Assembly: GCA_014529385.2 (NCBI GenBank) | Contig: CM043942.1 | Coordinates: 23,802,491 to 23,866,490 of the forward strand | Length of the DNA stretch: 64,000 bases | Origin: Adiantum capillus-veneris | Lineage: Eukaryota; Streptophyta; Polypodiopsida; Polypodiales; Pteridaceae | Direction of reading: 5' to 3' | In this document: positions 34,528 through 47,687 of the stretch, piece by piece | Layout of the letters: each line of letters opens with the position of its first letter | Position numbering within the stretch: the stretch's first letter is position 1 | Position numbers and translations under genes: made by a program | Notes under the pieces: model-generated | Told to the model about the DNA's origin: nothing | What the model saw: only the letters and a program-made list of their open reading frames with translations | The model's database searches: none

Positions 34528-35461
34528 TTCCCCCCTTCCTAATTTGTATCATCCCTTGACACGACCTTGTGCAGTCTTGTCATAGGGTTGTCTTCAGCTT
34601 TGTCTTCAAGGTTGGTCTTCAGCTTGGGAAGTGCTTGTTGTTTATGACGCTCCCCCCTTCCTTGAGTGATTGTTATCTGCCATGAAGAGTTCTTTTGATG
34701 TTTCTGTCTTTGTCATTGACTTGCAATACTTCACTAGCTTTAGCACTATGGAACTCCTTATGTTTTGTTGTTGGGAGCTTTTGTGCTAAAGTTATCATTG
34801 TTTGCATGATAACGTCTTTGTATGACATTCTTCATCTTTCCATTGATCGTTGAATCTTTGTCTTCAAGGTTGTTCTTTAGCTTTGGAAGAGCTTTGGCAT
34901 TGATGACACTCCCCCCTTCGTTAAGTGATTCATATCTGTCATGTTGATACATGATTTGATCTTTGATTTTTGAGACAACTTTTCTTCTTGTTGTGCATTT
35001 GCCTCTTTGTTGCCAATCTTAGACCCTGTAAAGGTGGATGTTGATGTGTTTGAATTTGTAGAACTGATCCTATTTGGCGCATGGACTTTATGATGGATTT
35101 GCTTTCAAGGTCCATTGCAATTTGAGTTGTCTGCAATAGGTCACCAATGTTGAAGCACTATGTGAGCTACTTTTGATTGTTATTGATGACTCTCTTACGG
35201 AATTTGTCATTGCTTGTCGTTGTAGGCCATTCTTTGACTTGCCATTGTTTGATGGAGCTTTGTTGTCGACCTTGGAGATAAAAGGTTTTTTTGTTGATAA
35301 GCATATGGAGACCTATAGTTTTGCTCCAAGTCATTGTCGATTGATTTGGGTAGCGATTTCCTTATTGTTGATGTAAAGGAATATATACAAGAAGTAGATG
35401 ATGAGGGTTTCTAGATTAGGGTCTGAAAACCTTGATGACCAAAGGGAAAAAACCCGGTGGG
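34528..35461. other. Element C 3' region with repeated purine tracts
   Basis: No coding sequence is seen. The polypurine-like CCCCCCTTC occurs three times (about 34,530, 34,652 and 34,911). The last two are each followed by a GAGTGATT/AAGTGATT-type sequence and preceded by GTCTTCAAGGTTG, so they form an internal direct repeat of roughly 260 bp spacing. Copia element 2 interrupts the region at 35,461. Confidence 0.6.
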
Positions 35462-35680
35462 TGTGGGATTAAAGCCCAAGTGGCCTCTTATACGGATATG
35501 GCCGGCTGCCCACCTAACTCACTTATCACTAACTCTTTGTATATACTCACTTATACTTTTGTGGATAATAAGGTTTTGGGAGATAACCCTTCAAAACGAT
35601 TCTCTGCGTACTGTGTAAGCTCTTTGTGTATGTGTGTGTGTGTGTGTGTGAGTCGATCCACGCTCCGCTCCGCGACTTCA
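35462..35680 (+). repeat. Copia element 2, 5' LTR
   Basis: Begins TGTGGGATTAAAGCCC (one T missing) and ends CGCGACTTCA. The target duplication GTGGG at 35,457-35,461 recurs at 41,014-41,018. The adjacent primer-binding site has decayed to ATTAGTATCAGACCC. Confidence 0.93.
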
Positions 35681-36744
35681 ATTAGTATCAGACCCAAGTT
35701 CAGTGCGTATTTGCGTAATCGCGTGCGCGCACTTTTCAGGCAGATTCTGGATCCGAAGCTTGAAATTTCACACTCGACGTTCCGGGAGCATTTCCACCAG
35801 GTGTCCTCAGGTGTCTTGAGGTTTTACCCCCCTTTCGAAGCCGTTTATGCCCTCAGAATTTCATTCTGAGCACTACATCAAAAGATAGGTTTCAGCCACA
35901 AAGAAACCCGTCTTACGTAGATTGGCAAGCAGGAGGTGGTCAGCATCAATATCGGCATCGACATACATCACTCATTCGTCTTCAAAGCATCATCTATAGA
36001 CCAGGTACACATATATATCATCAGATATATATATTGCAGTCTGCATTGCTACTTCTTGTGCTTCCCAGGTTCCAGGGGAGGTGTGGCCATACGATGGCTT
36101 GACACCACTGGCATGTATTGCAAATTGATGTACTGTGATTGTGGGTCTGCTAGTTGTGAGTCACGCTAACAGACAGACCGCCGCAGCGGTCATAGGACAG
36201 TGATTGGTCTATTGTAGGATGTATGCTAGTTCTAGGCAGTTTGCTAAGCCATCTGTGAGGGTCGTGTGTGAGGTTTTTTGAAGCCGAGCACTGGGGACTG
36301 GGTTACCCAGTGTGAGGTGGTTTAGGTTGCTGGAGTTCCCCTCTACACGCATCCTCTTCGGCGACTTTTATCCCATAGGATGTATGACTTTGTTTAGACA
36401 CTGGATTGCATCTTATGCGTCAGTCCGTTGAGGCATTGTTCAGGGTTCAATCTTGAGACAAATACAGTTTCTATGAATGCCCAGACAGGAGACAGTGTAT
36501 GCTTACAGGACAGCATATTACAGAGATTTTCAGATTTGTCATTGGTCATCTATTTATGATTGTTTTTTGAGCTATCTTTTGGTTCCCAGATCTCAGTTTA
36601 CAGGGGAGACTCAGTCAAAATTTTTCCAAAATACTGACAGTTCCTGAGGAAAGGTGTTCAGCTTGTTGTTTACAGCTTGTTTACTGTGTACAGAGGCCAG
36701 TTTATAGGGGAAACTCTACTGGATTTTTCCCAGAAGTAAACAGT

Positions 36745-39700
36745 TTGGCAGATATGGAATCTTCTCAGAGTGAGACTCTTTACAACATAAAGAAGCTGGA
36801 TGGCACAAACTTTCCATTCTGGAAGAAGCAGATTTGGCAGGTTTTGATGCATAAAAAACAAGTGAAGCCACTGAGGCTCAAAGGAGAGAGACCAGAAGGT
36901 ATGGCTGAAGATGAGTGGGAAGAGCTTGACGAGTTAGCTTGTTCCACAATCATGCTGACACTGGCAAAAAAGTTTACTTCAACGTAGCAAAAGAGACTAC
37001 ATCGTATGGCGTATGGCAAAAGGTATGTGGTATGTACGAGAAACAAAGTGCTGCTTCTCAGATTTACTGGCTCAAGAAATTGGTGGATTTGAAGATGAAG
37101 GAAGGGACATCCATGTCAAATCATCTCAATGAATTTCACACAGCTTTCAGCCAGTTAACAACACAGTAGATAGTCTTTCTAGATTCAGTGAAGGCTATGT
37201 TTCTCTTAATCACTTTGCCAGACAGTTGGGATACTTTTCGTACAACGTTAAGTAATTCTGTCGTGCCAGAAGGTCTTACAAATGACAATGTAGAAGGCAT
37301 CTTGCTCACAGAGGAAGTGAACAAGAAGAACATTGACAAAGGCAAAGGCAATAGTGCTTTGGTCGTTCGAGGGATACAACAGTCTAAAGAGAAGAAGGGT
37401 AAGAAGGCACAAAACCGAAGTAAGTCTCGTGACTCGAAGTCAAAGGATGACATAGAATGCTACCATTGTGGCAAGAAGGGTCACATGAAGAGAGACTGTA
37501 CAAAGTGGAAACAAAAAAAAGGAAAAACAAAGAGTTCTCAGCAAGATAAAAAGAAGAGTTCAGTGAAGATTGAAGAGGTGAATGTCACAGGATCTGGTTC
37601 AGACAGTGATTTTGGTATAGCAGCTGGTGACATCTTCCTCACAAGAAATCTTGATTTTGTTTTCTTGACTGCAGAGGATGGACATGCTATGAGTGATTGG
37701 ATTATCGACTCAGGGGCATCTTTACATGTTTCTCCACACAAAGAGTGGTTTACATCATATGTGGCTACTAAAGATTATGTCAGACTTGGCAATGAGCAGG
37801 TTTGTGACATACTTGGAGTGGGAGATGTGCAGTTGAAGTTTCAGAATGGCTCTTCTTTATGGCTCAAGAATGTCAGACATGTTCCAGCAATCCGAAAGAG
37901 CTTGATCAATACAGGGAAGTTGGATGATGCGGGTTATGTGATAGTTTTTGGGAACAGCGCTTGGAAGATCTCCAAAGGTTCGATGACTGTAGCACATGGC
38001 AGCAAGTCAGGAACTCTGTACACTTTACATGTTTCAGAGGTTAAAAACCATGTAAATAATGTGATTGAGCAGCCAAGTGTGTCACTGTGGCATCGTAGGC
38101 TGGGGCATATGTCAAAAATAGGAATGGAAATACTTTCTCATTATGGTTATTTGCCTGGCTTTTCATTTCAAGATTTTGAGTTTTGTGAACATTGTGTTTA
38201 TGGTAAGCAAACACAGGAACCACACAGATCAAAGAGCAATCGTAGGGACGAACGGTTAGCTCTTATGCACAGTGATCTATGCGGACCAATGCCTAGTTTG
38301 TCACTAGGGGAAGCAGCGTACTTTTGTACATTCATAGATGACTATTCTCGCAAAGTATGGGTTTACTTCTTGAAGCACAAGGATGAGGTGCTCAAGGTCT
38401 TTAAGACATTCTTGCAGCTTGTGGAGAATCAGAGTGGTCAAAAGCTGAAGTGCTTGAGAACTGACAATGGTGGAGAGTACGTTTCCAAAGCTTTTCAAGA
38501 CTTTTGTGAAGCAAAAGGGATAAATCGAGAACTTACTGCACCATACAATCCTTCACAAAATGGAGTTGCAGAACGTATGAATAGGACCATACAAGAGAAG
38601 GTCAGAAGCATGTTGTCAAATGCTGAGTTGCCTGATGGATTTTGGACGGAAGCAGTGGCTACAGCAGTCCATTTGATCAACAGGTCTCCTAGTAGGGTTC
38701 TGGATAAGAGTGCAGTGGCCGAGATGCTATGGACAGGCAAGGCATCTTCGTATAAGCATCTCAGAGTCTTTGGTTGTGAAGCTTATAGCCATATTCCTAA
38801 GGAGTTCAGGAATAAGTTAGAACCAAAGAGCAAGAAGTGTATATTTCTTGGCTACGGAGAATCGGGTGAGATGGGTTACCGGCTTTGGGATCCTGAGTCC
38901 AGAAAACTTATTCGTAGCAATGATGTGCATTTAATGAAGCCAAGTTTCACGCTAAGCCAGAGAAGACAGAGGAGATCAGAAGAGTTGTCTTCAGGGAAGA
39001 TGGACCTAGTGCTAGCACATCAAGACAGCATGGTCAGACTCAGGAACATCCTATAGTGGCTAGAGAGGCAGAATCAGTTGTGGTAAGACGTTCTGAGCAT
39101 GTCTGCAAACCACCTAATCGTTATGTGCCATCTCTAAATTATTTCATGCTCACAGATTGTGGAGAACCATCTTGTTACAAGGAAACATTACAAGTGGTTG
39201 ACTCGAAAAAGCAGTTGTCCATGCAGTCAAAGATGACAACTTTGCATAAAAACCAGACATGGAAGCTAGTTAAATTACCACAGGGCAAAAAGGATCTACC
39301 TTGGAAATGGGTTTACAGGTATAAGATCACCGCTCATGATAGTCAGCCAAAGTACAAAGCAAGGCTTGTTGCCAAGGGCTTTAAGCAAGAACAAGGCATT
39401 GACTTTGATGAATGCTTCTCTCCAGTGGTCAAGATGACTACATTGAGATGCTTTCTTGCATTGGTTGCTATATTGGATTTGGTGTTGCACCAAATGGATG
39501 TCAAGACAACGTTCTTGCATGGTGATTTAGATGTGGAAATTTACATGCAACAGCCAGAACGGTTTGATGAGAAAGGCAAGGAAGATTTGGTATGCCAGTT
39601 GTTAAAGAGTCTTTATGGCTTAAAACAATCACCGAGGGCATGGTACCATAAGTTCCACCAGTTTATGCTTTCTCAAGGCTACAAACATAGTGAGTTCGAT

Positions 39701-40711
39701 CAATGTCTATATACAAAGAAGGCTAAGGATGGCAGTTGGCTGATCCTTATTTTGTATGTGGATGACATGTTGATTGCTGGCAACCACTTGGAAGAAATTT
39801 CAGCTTTGAAGTCAAAGATGGCAAAATCGTTTGACATGAAAGACATGGGTGAGGCAAGTCATATACTTGGTATGCGCATTGAGAGAGACAGATCAAAGAA
39901 GTTGGTTTGGTTATCTCAAACAGAGTATATTGACAAGGTTTTGCAACTTTTCAGTATGGAGAAGGGAAAGGCATTGAGTGTTGCATTGCCACCATATGTG
40001 AAACTTAGCAAACAAGATTGTCCTATGTCTGAGGAAGAAAAGGCTGAAATGGATAAGATTCCATATGCGTCTGCAGTGGGTAGTTTGATGTATGCAATGA
40101 ATTCTACACGTCCGGATATTGCATTTGCAGTGGGAGTGGTTAGCATATATATGTCAAATCCCGGCAAACATTGGGAGGCAGTGAAAGGTATCATGAGATA
40201 CTTAAAACATACAAAGAGTATGCGCATATGCTATTGTAGTCAGGATTTGAGTGTCAGAGGATACACTAACTCAGATAATGCAGGAGACTTGGATAAGAGG
40301 AGATCTACATCAGGCTATGTCTTTACATTGGCTGGAGGTGCCATATCATGGCGATCTCGATTACAACATTGTGTTACGCAGTTTACTACAGAAGCTGAGT
40401 ATGTTGCAGCAAATGAGGCATGCAAAGAATCTATTTGGCTTGGTAGATTGGTAGCAGACTTGGGAATCAAAGTAGATATGCCATAGTTATATTGTGATAG
40501 TCAAAGTGCTATACAATTGGCAAAGAATCCAGTGTTCCATTCGAAGACTAAGCATATTGATGTGAAATATCACTTCATTAGGGAAGTACTTGAAGACAAG
40601 CAGATACAACTGCTGAAGATCCACACCAAGGAAAATCCTGCTGATCTACTCACAAAAGGACTTCTAGGAGAGGGCTTTGTGCATTGTTGTGAGTTATTGG
40701 GCATTGGATAG
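36745..40711 (+). pseudogene. Copia element 2 Gag-Pol (disabled)
   Basis: Collinear with the intact polyprotein of copia element 1. Comparison exposes the lesions: a one-base deletion near 36,970; GAG to TAG at 37,167-37,169; a one-base deletion near 38,931 shifting the frame until the next frame opens at 39,056; and GAG to TAG near 40,484-40,486. Two in-frame 3-bp deletions also occur, near 39,210 and 40,168. CCHC, protease (DSGASLHVS), integrase (RTDNGGEY) and RT (YVDDMLIAG) motifs survive. It cannot make a full polyprotein. Confidence 0.95.
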
Positions 40712-40795
40712 ATGGCAGCCATGTAAATCTTTGTACATTTATGTTCATAGATTTACAGTTACTTAAAGTGCTTCATTGGACTTTAAGTGGGAGGT

Positions 40796-41013
40796 TGTTG
40801 GGATTAAAGCCCTAGTGGCCTCTTATACGGATATGGTCGGCCACCCGCCTAACTCACTTATCACTAACTCTTTGTATATACTCACTTATACTTTTGTGGA
40901 TAATAAGGTTTTGGGAGATAACCCTTCAAAAAGATTCTGTAAGTACTGTGTAAGCTCTCTTTGTATCTGTGTGTGTGTGTGAGAGTCGATCCACGCTCCA
41001 CTCCGTGACTTCA
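40796..41013 (+). repeat. Copia element 2, 3' LTR
   Basis: 218 bp from TGTTGGGATTAAAG to CTCCGTGACTTCA, with the polypurine tract TTTAAGTGGGAGGT just inside. It differs from its 5' LTR at about a dozen positions, so the insertion is older than copia element 1. Confidence 0.94.
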
Positions 41014-41018
41014 GTGGG

Positions 41019-41584
41019 AAAAAAGTGCCTTTGGTATACGCTCTTATTGGAGTTGAGCATTTTGGATTTGAAGTACCTGTCATGCAAGATGAGTGCTTGG
41101 GAGAAACAAAGGAAGAGTGCATAATGCAAGTGTCAATTATGGGACACTCTATATGCTTATGAGAAATTTTCAAACAGAAGCATGCAGTGTAAAAGATGGA
41201 GTTGATGGGGACTTCAAGGAACAAATGTAGCACATGTGACATCAAAGGACGTCTCAATAGATTCCACGTTTCCAAGAAGGGTTTTCGATGTAGAAACTTC
41301 TCCACTCATACCTCACTGTGATGGGTGTGTGAGTGTCTTTTGGACTTCCTCCTTCACTTACCACTATACTACAATGACTTCACCTCTTATGCTCACCTAT
41401 ACCAGCATGAGCAACACAACATAATTATACTCAACTCTTCCAGCTTGAGTAGTACCTAGAATAGCTAAGACCCTTAGACCACAGAGAATATTACAGAAGG
41501 TTTGGGACTAATGCATCGCTCATTTAGTGGCTTAGTTTCCCAACTCTGACTTTTATGCCATGTATTTTTAATGGCGACTTGGAC
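41019..41584. other. Element C interval without a clear gene
   Basis: A short plus-strand frame just after copia element 2 (GGKKVPLVYALIGVEHFGF-like) is open for about 45 codons, but no family is recognised and element C codes on the other strand. Otherwise nothing is seen. Confidence 0.4.
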
Positions 41585-44500
41585 TTACATGTTCAAGCCC
41601 AGAAACCCAATTCCATAAGGTCTTCGGCCTCTTCCATTGTGTTGGTCTTTGGATGCCACCATTTTGTCGAGTAGGTTGGCATACTTTGGCTCCTCTTGAC
41701 TTGCTTGTTGAGTGACTGATGTAGCCTTTTCTTTATCTCGCATGAGAAGCGGTTGTTGAAAGGTGTGGGTTCTTTGTGATTGGATTTCCTTTAGCGATTT
41801 TGGAACCCATCTTGTTTTTGATTCGTGTCTAATCGTCTTTTGCATTTGCTCCTTTTTCTCGATGAATTGATGGACACTAGGCGTCAGTAGCCAGATCTGA
41901 TGATTTCCTTTATAGAAGCCTTGCTTTTGTAATTGATGACAAGGTATCCATCTGGAGGTTGTAGCACCCTTAATGGTGATTTGTTGTTGGCTCTGCCTAT
42001 TTATTGTGTGTCTTTGGGTGGAGCCTTGTGGTGATTCTTGATTGAGTGCCATTTTTCTAGGTTGAGCTACAACTTTTGGTAACCATATTTGATTGATACC
42101 TTCATAAAATCCTTGTGCTTCAAGTAGCTTAATTGGAATCATCCATTGATTTGTCTGTTTGTGTTGGGTATCTTCGTTGAAGTCTGATTTCGGTACCCAA
42201 AGTTTTCGCGTTGCCTGCTTGGAAGGTCTTTTTGTTTGCCTTTTGTTGGTGTTCTTTTGCTTGCCTGAGTATTTTGTATTCTATTGATAGCACGTCTTGT
42301 TCCTTGTAGAAATCGTTGGTTGAGGTGGGTAGGTCCAGGTTGTTACTTTAGGCTTTTTGGCCCAAACATTAGTGTTTCCTTGGAAGTAGCCCTAAGCAAT
42401 GATTGACTCATTTGATGCTACCCACCCTATCACCTTTTGTTGATGTTGAACTTGTGCTTCATGTATCCAAACTGGGTCTTTGAATGCGATGTGATCTTTG
42501 GATACCAACCCTTGGTTGACATTATTTGGCTTCTTCCTAATGCTTTAATGTGATGGAAACTTTGGTTGATAGACTTTTTGTCTCGGTTTCCATTGCATTG
42601 TTGATGGTTTGGCTCTTGATGTAGAGGCTTCGTGGGAAGTTTGATAGAGTCATCTTGCGAGTTTGATATACTTCAAATTTTACCTTAGCTTTACCTTTTT
42701 TTACTATGCTTGGTTGCTCCTTTTTTGCATTGATTTGAGGTTTTTTTGGGGCTTCTGATGGTGATGTTGTTGAAGCTTTTCCTTGTGGATGAAAGAAGAT
42801 GTTCCTCCAGCTTTCTGTGAGGATCAGACTCTCCTTGATGTGATGGGAGTCGATTATATGGAAAGTATCCTTATACTCCCCGGTACTCAACTTGAGTACG
42901 GCTTCTGCCATGCCAAATCTAGGAATCGTCATTTTAGAACTTGTGTACACTATCTCCTCTAGCTCGGTGATTGGCGGCTTTCCCATCATGATCCACGTTT
43001 CATAAGTCATTAGATTCTTTGTCGCTTTTGGATCCATCATAGCTGAACATGTGATTTTGAGTCTTGTTTCTCCGCATATGCTAAATTTGATCGTTGTGGC
43101 AGTCGATCTTCTTCCTTGTCCCTGTTCTTCTTTTGATATTGCGTTTGTTGAAGATTTGCCATTGAACTTGGAAGCTTTCTCCTTCATCTACTTTCATTTG
43201 CACTTTTTTTGGAGTCGACTTCTTTGAAACAGCTTTTTTTAATTCTTCAGGTATGTCAATGATTACATATTCTCGTGGTTGCTCTGCTTCCTTTGTTTGC
43301 ACTTTGGCATCATGCTCTAAATCGTAGCCATCTGTCTCAAATTTTCTGCTTTCACACTCACAAACTTCATAAGCTTCCTTCAACAGCTTTATCATAAATA
43401 AGGGAGTTATATCATACCCATCTTCATTGCAAAATTTAGTCAGGGTCACCTCATTCACACACACATCAAGAGTCGCCAGTATTTGATCCCATCCAAAGGA
43501 TTCAAATAACTCCTCTAGAAAAGGTTCTGGTACATATGCCTCATCTTCTACTGAAAGCTCTAGGATGCAATCTTGCTTTCTAAGACTTCCACTCTTAGGA
43601 GCTCCGTACATCCAAATATGCTCTTTGCTTTCCAAATCATTTGTGGAGTTTAAGTCTTTTCCCGGGGTTCGCACTACATCTCTATAACTATGATCTTTGA
43701 CACTGATTTTTGTTGTGACCTCTTTGTGTCTCAAGTAGATATAGTCATAGCCCCCGTCTTGTACCATTTTGAGCTGACGCATGAATGGTCTGTCCAATAT
43801 GATGTCAAAGTTGCTACTCTTGTCAAAATTCATTATGGAAAAGGTGTGCTCATACTCTATGCCACACGAGGATACAATGATTTGTTCTCATATTCCAATC
43901 GGTTTCTCCGTGTATCCATCCGTTAATTGCAGTTTTATTCGAGTTTTCCTAAGAGCAGGCTTTCCCCATTTTTTCCATATTTCTTTGGTTGCAAGGGAAA
44001 TTCCTGCCCAAATCTAATATAGCAACCTTCTTTACGCCTCTGTACTCAAGTGGTAAGATGGTGTTTCCTTCTTCTCTTTCACAGTAATCACCCACCTTAT
44101 TTACTGGTACTGGCTTTGTTTGTGGATTCTTAGGCGAGGTGTCATCCATGTTTTCATATGCAAGTTGGTCATGTGAAGGGATTTTCAGCCCCATGTTTTT
44201 CAAGTGTTTGCCCATTTGGCCCCATAGATGCGGTCTAATTTTTAGTAGGTCTGAGAGATAAACTGTGCATTGTATAGGAGAAGACATCAATTCATGCAAG
44301 CTCTTGGTATCCATCATTTTTGGTGTGGCTTTCCACTAAGAAGGTACCATTTTAAGCTTCAATTTTGTCTCGTGTTCTCCTATGAAAGATGGCAAAGTCT
44401 TTAGAGAGCATGGTTTACTTTCTTCAGATGCGACAAACCCAACATCCCCATATAGAGATCGTATATCCCCTGGGAAAATTTGTGATCCATGTTTATCTCA

Positions 44501-46311
44501 GAAATAGGGGCTGGCTGTAAAGTAGCACTACCATATTTTTGGTTTATGATTGATTCCCACAAGGATTGTGGCCATGGCTCTTCTACCTTCGGAATTGGCA
44601 TTACTGCTTGTGAACCCACCCCATCTGTGGTATTGGCTACTTCTCTCGTATCTAAAGGTGCCAAAACTCCAAGCTCTTCCTGGTCTCTGTTTACAATATG
44701 CTGGCTCTCCAATTCTTGGAGTCTATCGCAGATTAGCACCTCCATTTTTGGAGCATCTGGAACATGTGTTTCCATAAGAGCTTCGGCCTTTTGGATGAGC
44801 TCCTTGTACATTTACAACCTCTCTTTTTCATACCTTGGATGAGGGTACGCTAGCCATCTATCCTCTTGGGTTTGGTTGGGTTTTAGCCTAACTTCATAAG
44901 CTTTCAAGATCCCGTCTAAAGGTTTAAACACTTTGTCGACCAAGACTGAACCTCCCAAGTTAGTCTTTGACTCTTTAGGTCCCTTTGTGTTTTTGTTCCT
45001 TTCTTGCTCTTGTCTAAGCTCCTCTCTTGTTTGATTCAGTTTAGTTTCCAAAGTTGCTTTCTCCTTCAGCCTCTTCAATTTCATTTTTTCTTGTCTGCCT
45101 TTCCATGATCTTCTTCCGAAGGTTCTCACCGATTTGTTCTCAAATTCTGTTTGAACAGGTAATGTGGCTTTTTCAACTGGTTTGTTTTCGGCAGCTTCTT
45201 GAGCTTGAGCTTGAGTCATCATGTTTAAAGGAATGCCAGGTTCTACCTCGGATCCGCTTGAAGAAGGGATCATGCCTACAACATTCATTGTTTCTTTCCC
45301 TCTGTAGTTTGGATTTTTAGCAGAGTGTTGGCATAGATGGTCTATCTGGCAACGTTCACAAAATACGAATAATTTGATTTGTGGACCCTTGTTTGGACAA
45401 CTTTGTGCCCAATGATCACCTCCACACTCATAGCGTGGACCTTCTTGTTTCACAGCTGGTGATCCAGCTAATGGTTGTTCTTGCCTTGTGAGGATGTTCT
45501 TTGAACCATACTCCTAATGATTGGCTATGAACATGAGCGTATTCATATCCATGGAGTACTGGTTTTTCACGGGTTGTGGCATATACGTTGGTTGAGAGTA
45601 GTTGACTACTTCTCTACCATCATTCAAAAGAGATGGTTGTTGCCCTACCACATGTTGTGGCTTTGGCTGAGTGCTACACCATAGAGTGGGGTGATCCCCT
45701 CCGCAAGTATTGCATATCCTCAATTGAGGGTGTCGTACATTTAGGTTTTGCTTGTAGCCTTGGTTTATTCTTCTAATCACCCCCTCGACCACTTGATCAA
45801 TGATTGGTTCCCAAGGAGTTTGAACATCTTGCTTTGTGGTGGGTTCGCTCTTTGGAGAAGAGGCACTACTAGTCGTGTTGTCTGTATCTTCAGTCACCTC
45901 TCCGTAGGCCTTGCAATTGTCAACTAGATATAGAACTTCTCTAGTGACTTGGTTTAATGTTGTGCATCCTTTCAAATGTAGGTCCTTTTTGAGAGTTTCA
46001 TTACTCAAGCCCTCTATGAATAGAACTGACAATCTCTCATCTTACGGTAACTCTCTCACAGGACATCTATCAATGTATTGTTTGAAGCAAAGCAAAGCTT
46101 CCTTCACTCTTTCATTCGATTTTTGTTTGAAAGCGTACATTTGGGACACTATGTTATGTTTGATTCCCCTTTTGGAGAATTCCTCTACAAACTCTTGTAA
46201 GAGTTGTGCTATGTTTGGAAAATCATCTCTATTTAGTGGTTGGAACCAAGTCAAGGTTGTTGCTTCCAATGTTAACCCAAATCCCTTTCATACTGAGTAT
46301 GGAAATCCGCA
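41585..46311 (-). pseudogene. Element C gag (main part) and protease-like region
   Basis: Reading leftwards: the capsid-like LEATTLTWFQPLNRDDF block (near 46,270), then QMYAFKQKSNERVKEALLCF. Two cysteine knuckles follow, CNTCGGDHPTLWC (near 45,710) and YECGGDHWAQSC (near 45,425), with a further FCERCQIDHLCQH. There is a long charged linker (45,250-44,400), a retropepsin-like pair of segments, KKVAILDLGRNF (near 44,030; DLG rather than D[S/T]G) and IILDRPFMRQLKMV (near 43,800), and a second possible retropepsin-like unit at 43,090-42,780. The tail repeats QGFYEGINQIWL/QGFYKGNHQIWL. At least six frame breaks occur. No reverse transcriptase or integrase motif follows before the 3' LTR. Confidence 0.75.
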
Positions 46312-46344
46312 ACATTAGGGGAATTTTGAGGTCATTTTTGTGCC
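46312..46344. repeat. Left terminal inverted repeat of copy R
   Basis: The sequence starts ACATTAGGGGAATTTTGAGG and matches the reverse complement of 54,650-54,682 at 32 of 33 positions (one T/C difference). It interrupts element C's gag frame. Confidence 0.93.
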
Positions 46345-46692
46345 TTTTAGCGTGTAGAGAGAGAGTGGTCTCAACCAATGGTTGAAGAGCTTCCGTTACG
46401 AAACCTCTATTTTTGAAAACTCACAAAAAAAGCAAATAGTCTATCTTTACTGCAACTTTGAGCTGGTAAATAGCAATGTAAACAAGTAAAAGTGCAAAGG
46501 CATTTAATAGCTGTCGCTTTTAGAAAGACGTACTTCTCATATTATATTGTTTTCATTTTGCACGTTGCCATCATAAAACAACGTTTGGATTATATCTCAT
46601 GATCTTTTCCAGTTTTGAACCGTTTTTTGCACATTCTGCTTATTCTTCTCTTGAACTCAGACTAGACTTCTCTGCTCATTTCTTTTTTCACC

Positions 46693-47379
46693 ATGGAATC
46701 TTCATCACGATCAAAACGACCAAGAACTTCCATTGAAGCCATTATCACTTACAACACGACTGATCAAAATGGACAGAGTAGAATTTCTATATTCATGCCC
46801 ATTGTAGTTTCTATAGACTTGTTCTCTAATGCTGAAGTCAGAAAATCTAGAACAATGTTTTCAGTGAAGACTTTAGACTCAGCAAATGTACTTGAATTTG
46901 TGGATGAGCATTGGAACACCAAAACAGTGAATGGAATCACTTGTTATGTGCAAGCTGGCTCAATTGCTTGCAAATACATGATAGGGACACAAAACTTCAT
47001 TATGTCATTTTATTACTGAAGATGGCACTATGTTGGTGGTCAGCTAACTCCACTTGATCAAGACATGGAGGACTTCATTGACAGCCCAATAGAAGACATT
47101 GATATATGGGTAAACAATGAGCATCTGTCAATTGTAAAGATAAGAGGCATGTGTAGCTTACAACAATTGAGATTGGACCTGCAAAATGATGAAATTGAAC
47201 TGCCCACAACATTCTGCTTTCAAGTAAATGGTAGAAAGGTAACTATTATGCCTAAAAGTCTCTTGTTCTCTTATTGGTTCTTTATTTAACTTTGACTGTT
47301 TTTGTAGGTATCAAAAAGGAATGAAAACATGCTACAGTGCAAGGACATCTTGGATGGCATTGTACATTTGGTGCCTTAA
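46693..47379 (+). pseudogene. Copy R gene A (small protein, unknown; one in-frame stop)
   Basis: Exon 1 is 46,693-47,238, intron 47,239-47,308 (GT...TTTTTGTAG), exon 2 to the TAA at 47,377-47,379, giving about 205 codons. The N-terminus is serine-rich with a basic KRPR patch that could direct nuclear import. TGA at codon 109 (47,017-47,019, probably a former TGG) interrupts an otherwise open frame. The C-terminal part (IWVNNEHLSIVKIRG... LPTTFCFQVNGRKVS) has the strand-turn pattern of a small beta-grasp (ubiquitin-like) fold, but that is pattern only. It lies 350 bp inside the left terminus and converges on gene B. Confidence 0.6.
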
Positions 47380-47398
47380 ACATCCTTCAAGGCAATTT

Positions 47399-47491
47399 TG
47401 TAACACATGCCCTGCGAGGATCTTATTTTGTATCACATGACCTACAAGGATCTTATTTTGTATCACATGATTTAAAAGGATCTTTATTTTG
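47399..47491. repeat. Three tandem copies of an about 31-bp unit between genes A and B
   Basis: Units begin TGTAACACATG / TGTATCACATG / TGTATCACATG and each carries an AGGATCTT(A/T)TTTTG core. They lie between the convergent 3' ends of genes A and B and could be part of their transcript ends. Confidence 0.75.
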
Positions 47492-47687
47492 TTATTGAAA
47501 TGCAACTTTTTCAAACATCCAATGATTTGATTTTGTAACAGAGTCTTAAAACAAGTATTCAATTTCAAATATTTTCACTTACATACAAGGGTCCATACAA
47601 GGGCCAATTGGTTACAAGTGGGCTATAGAATAGACAATTGGATACAATAGAGAACTGAGAAGCTTGATACAAGTGGGCTACAATAAG

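Larger units (their letters stand above)
35462..41013 (+). mobile_element. Ty1/copia retrotransposon 2, same family, opposite orientation
   Basis: 5,552 bp with a perfect 5-bp target duplication (GTGGG). It lies 1.7 kb from copia element 1 and points the other way. The interrupted sequence rejoins as ACCCGGTGGGAAAAAAGTGC in element C. Confidence 0.95.

Noticed and set aside
41019-41160. Short plus-strand frame GGKKVPLVYALIGVEHFGF as a gene
   Set aside because: Only about 45 codons, no recognised family, and it lies in the 3' region of a minus-strand element.
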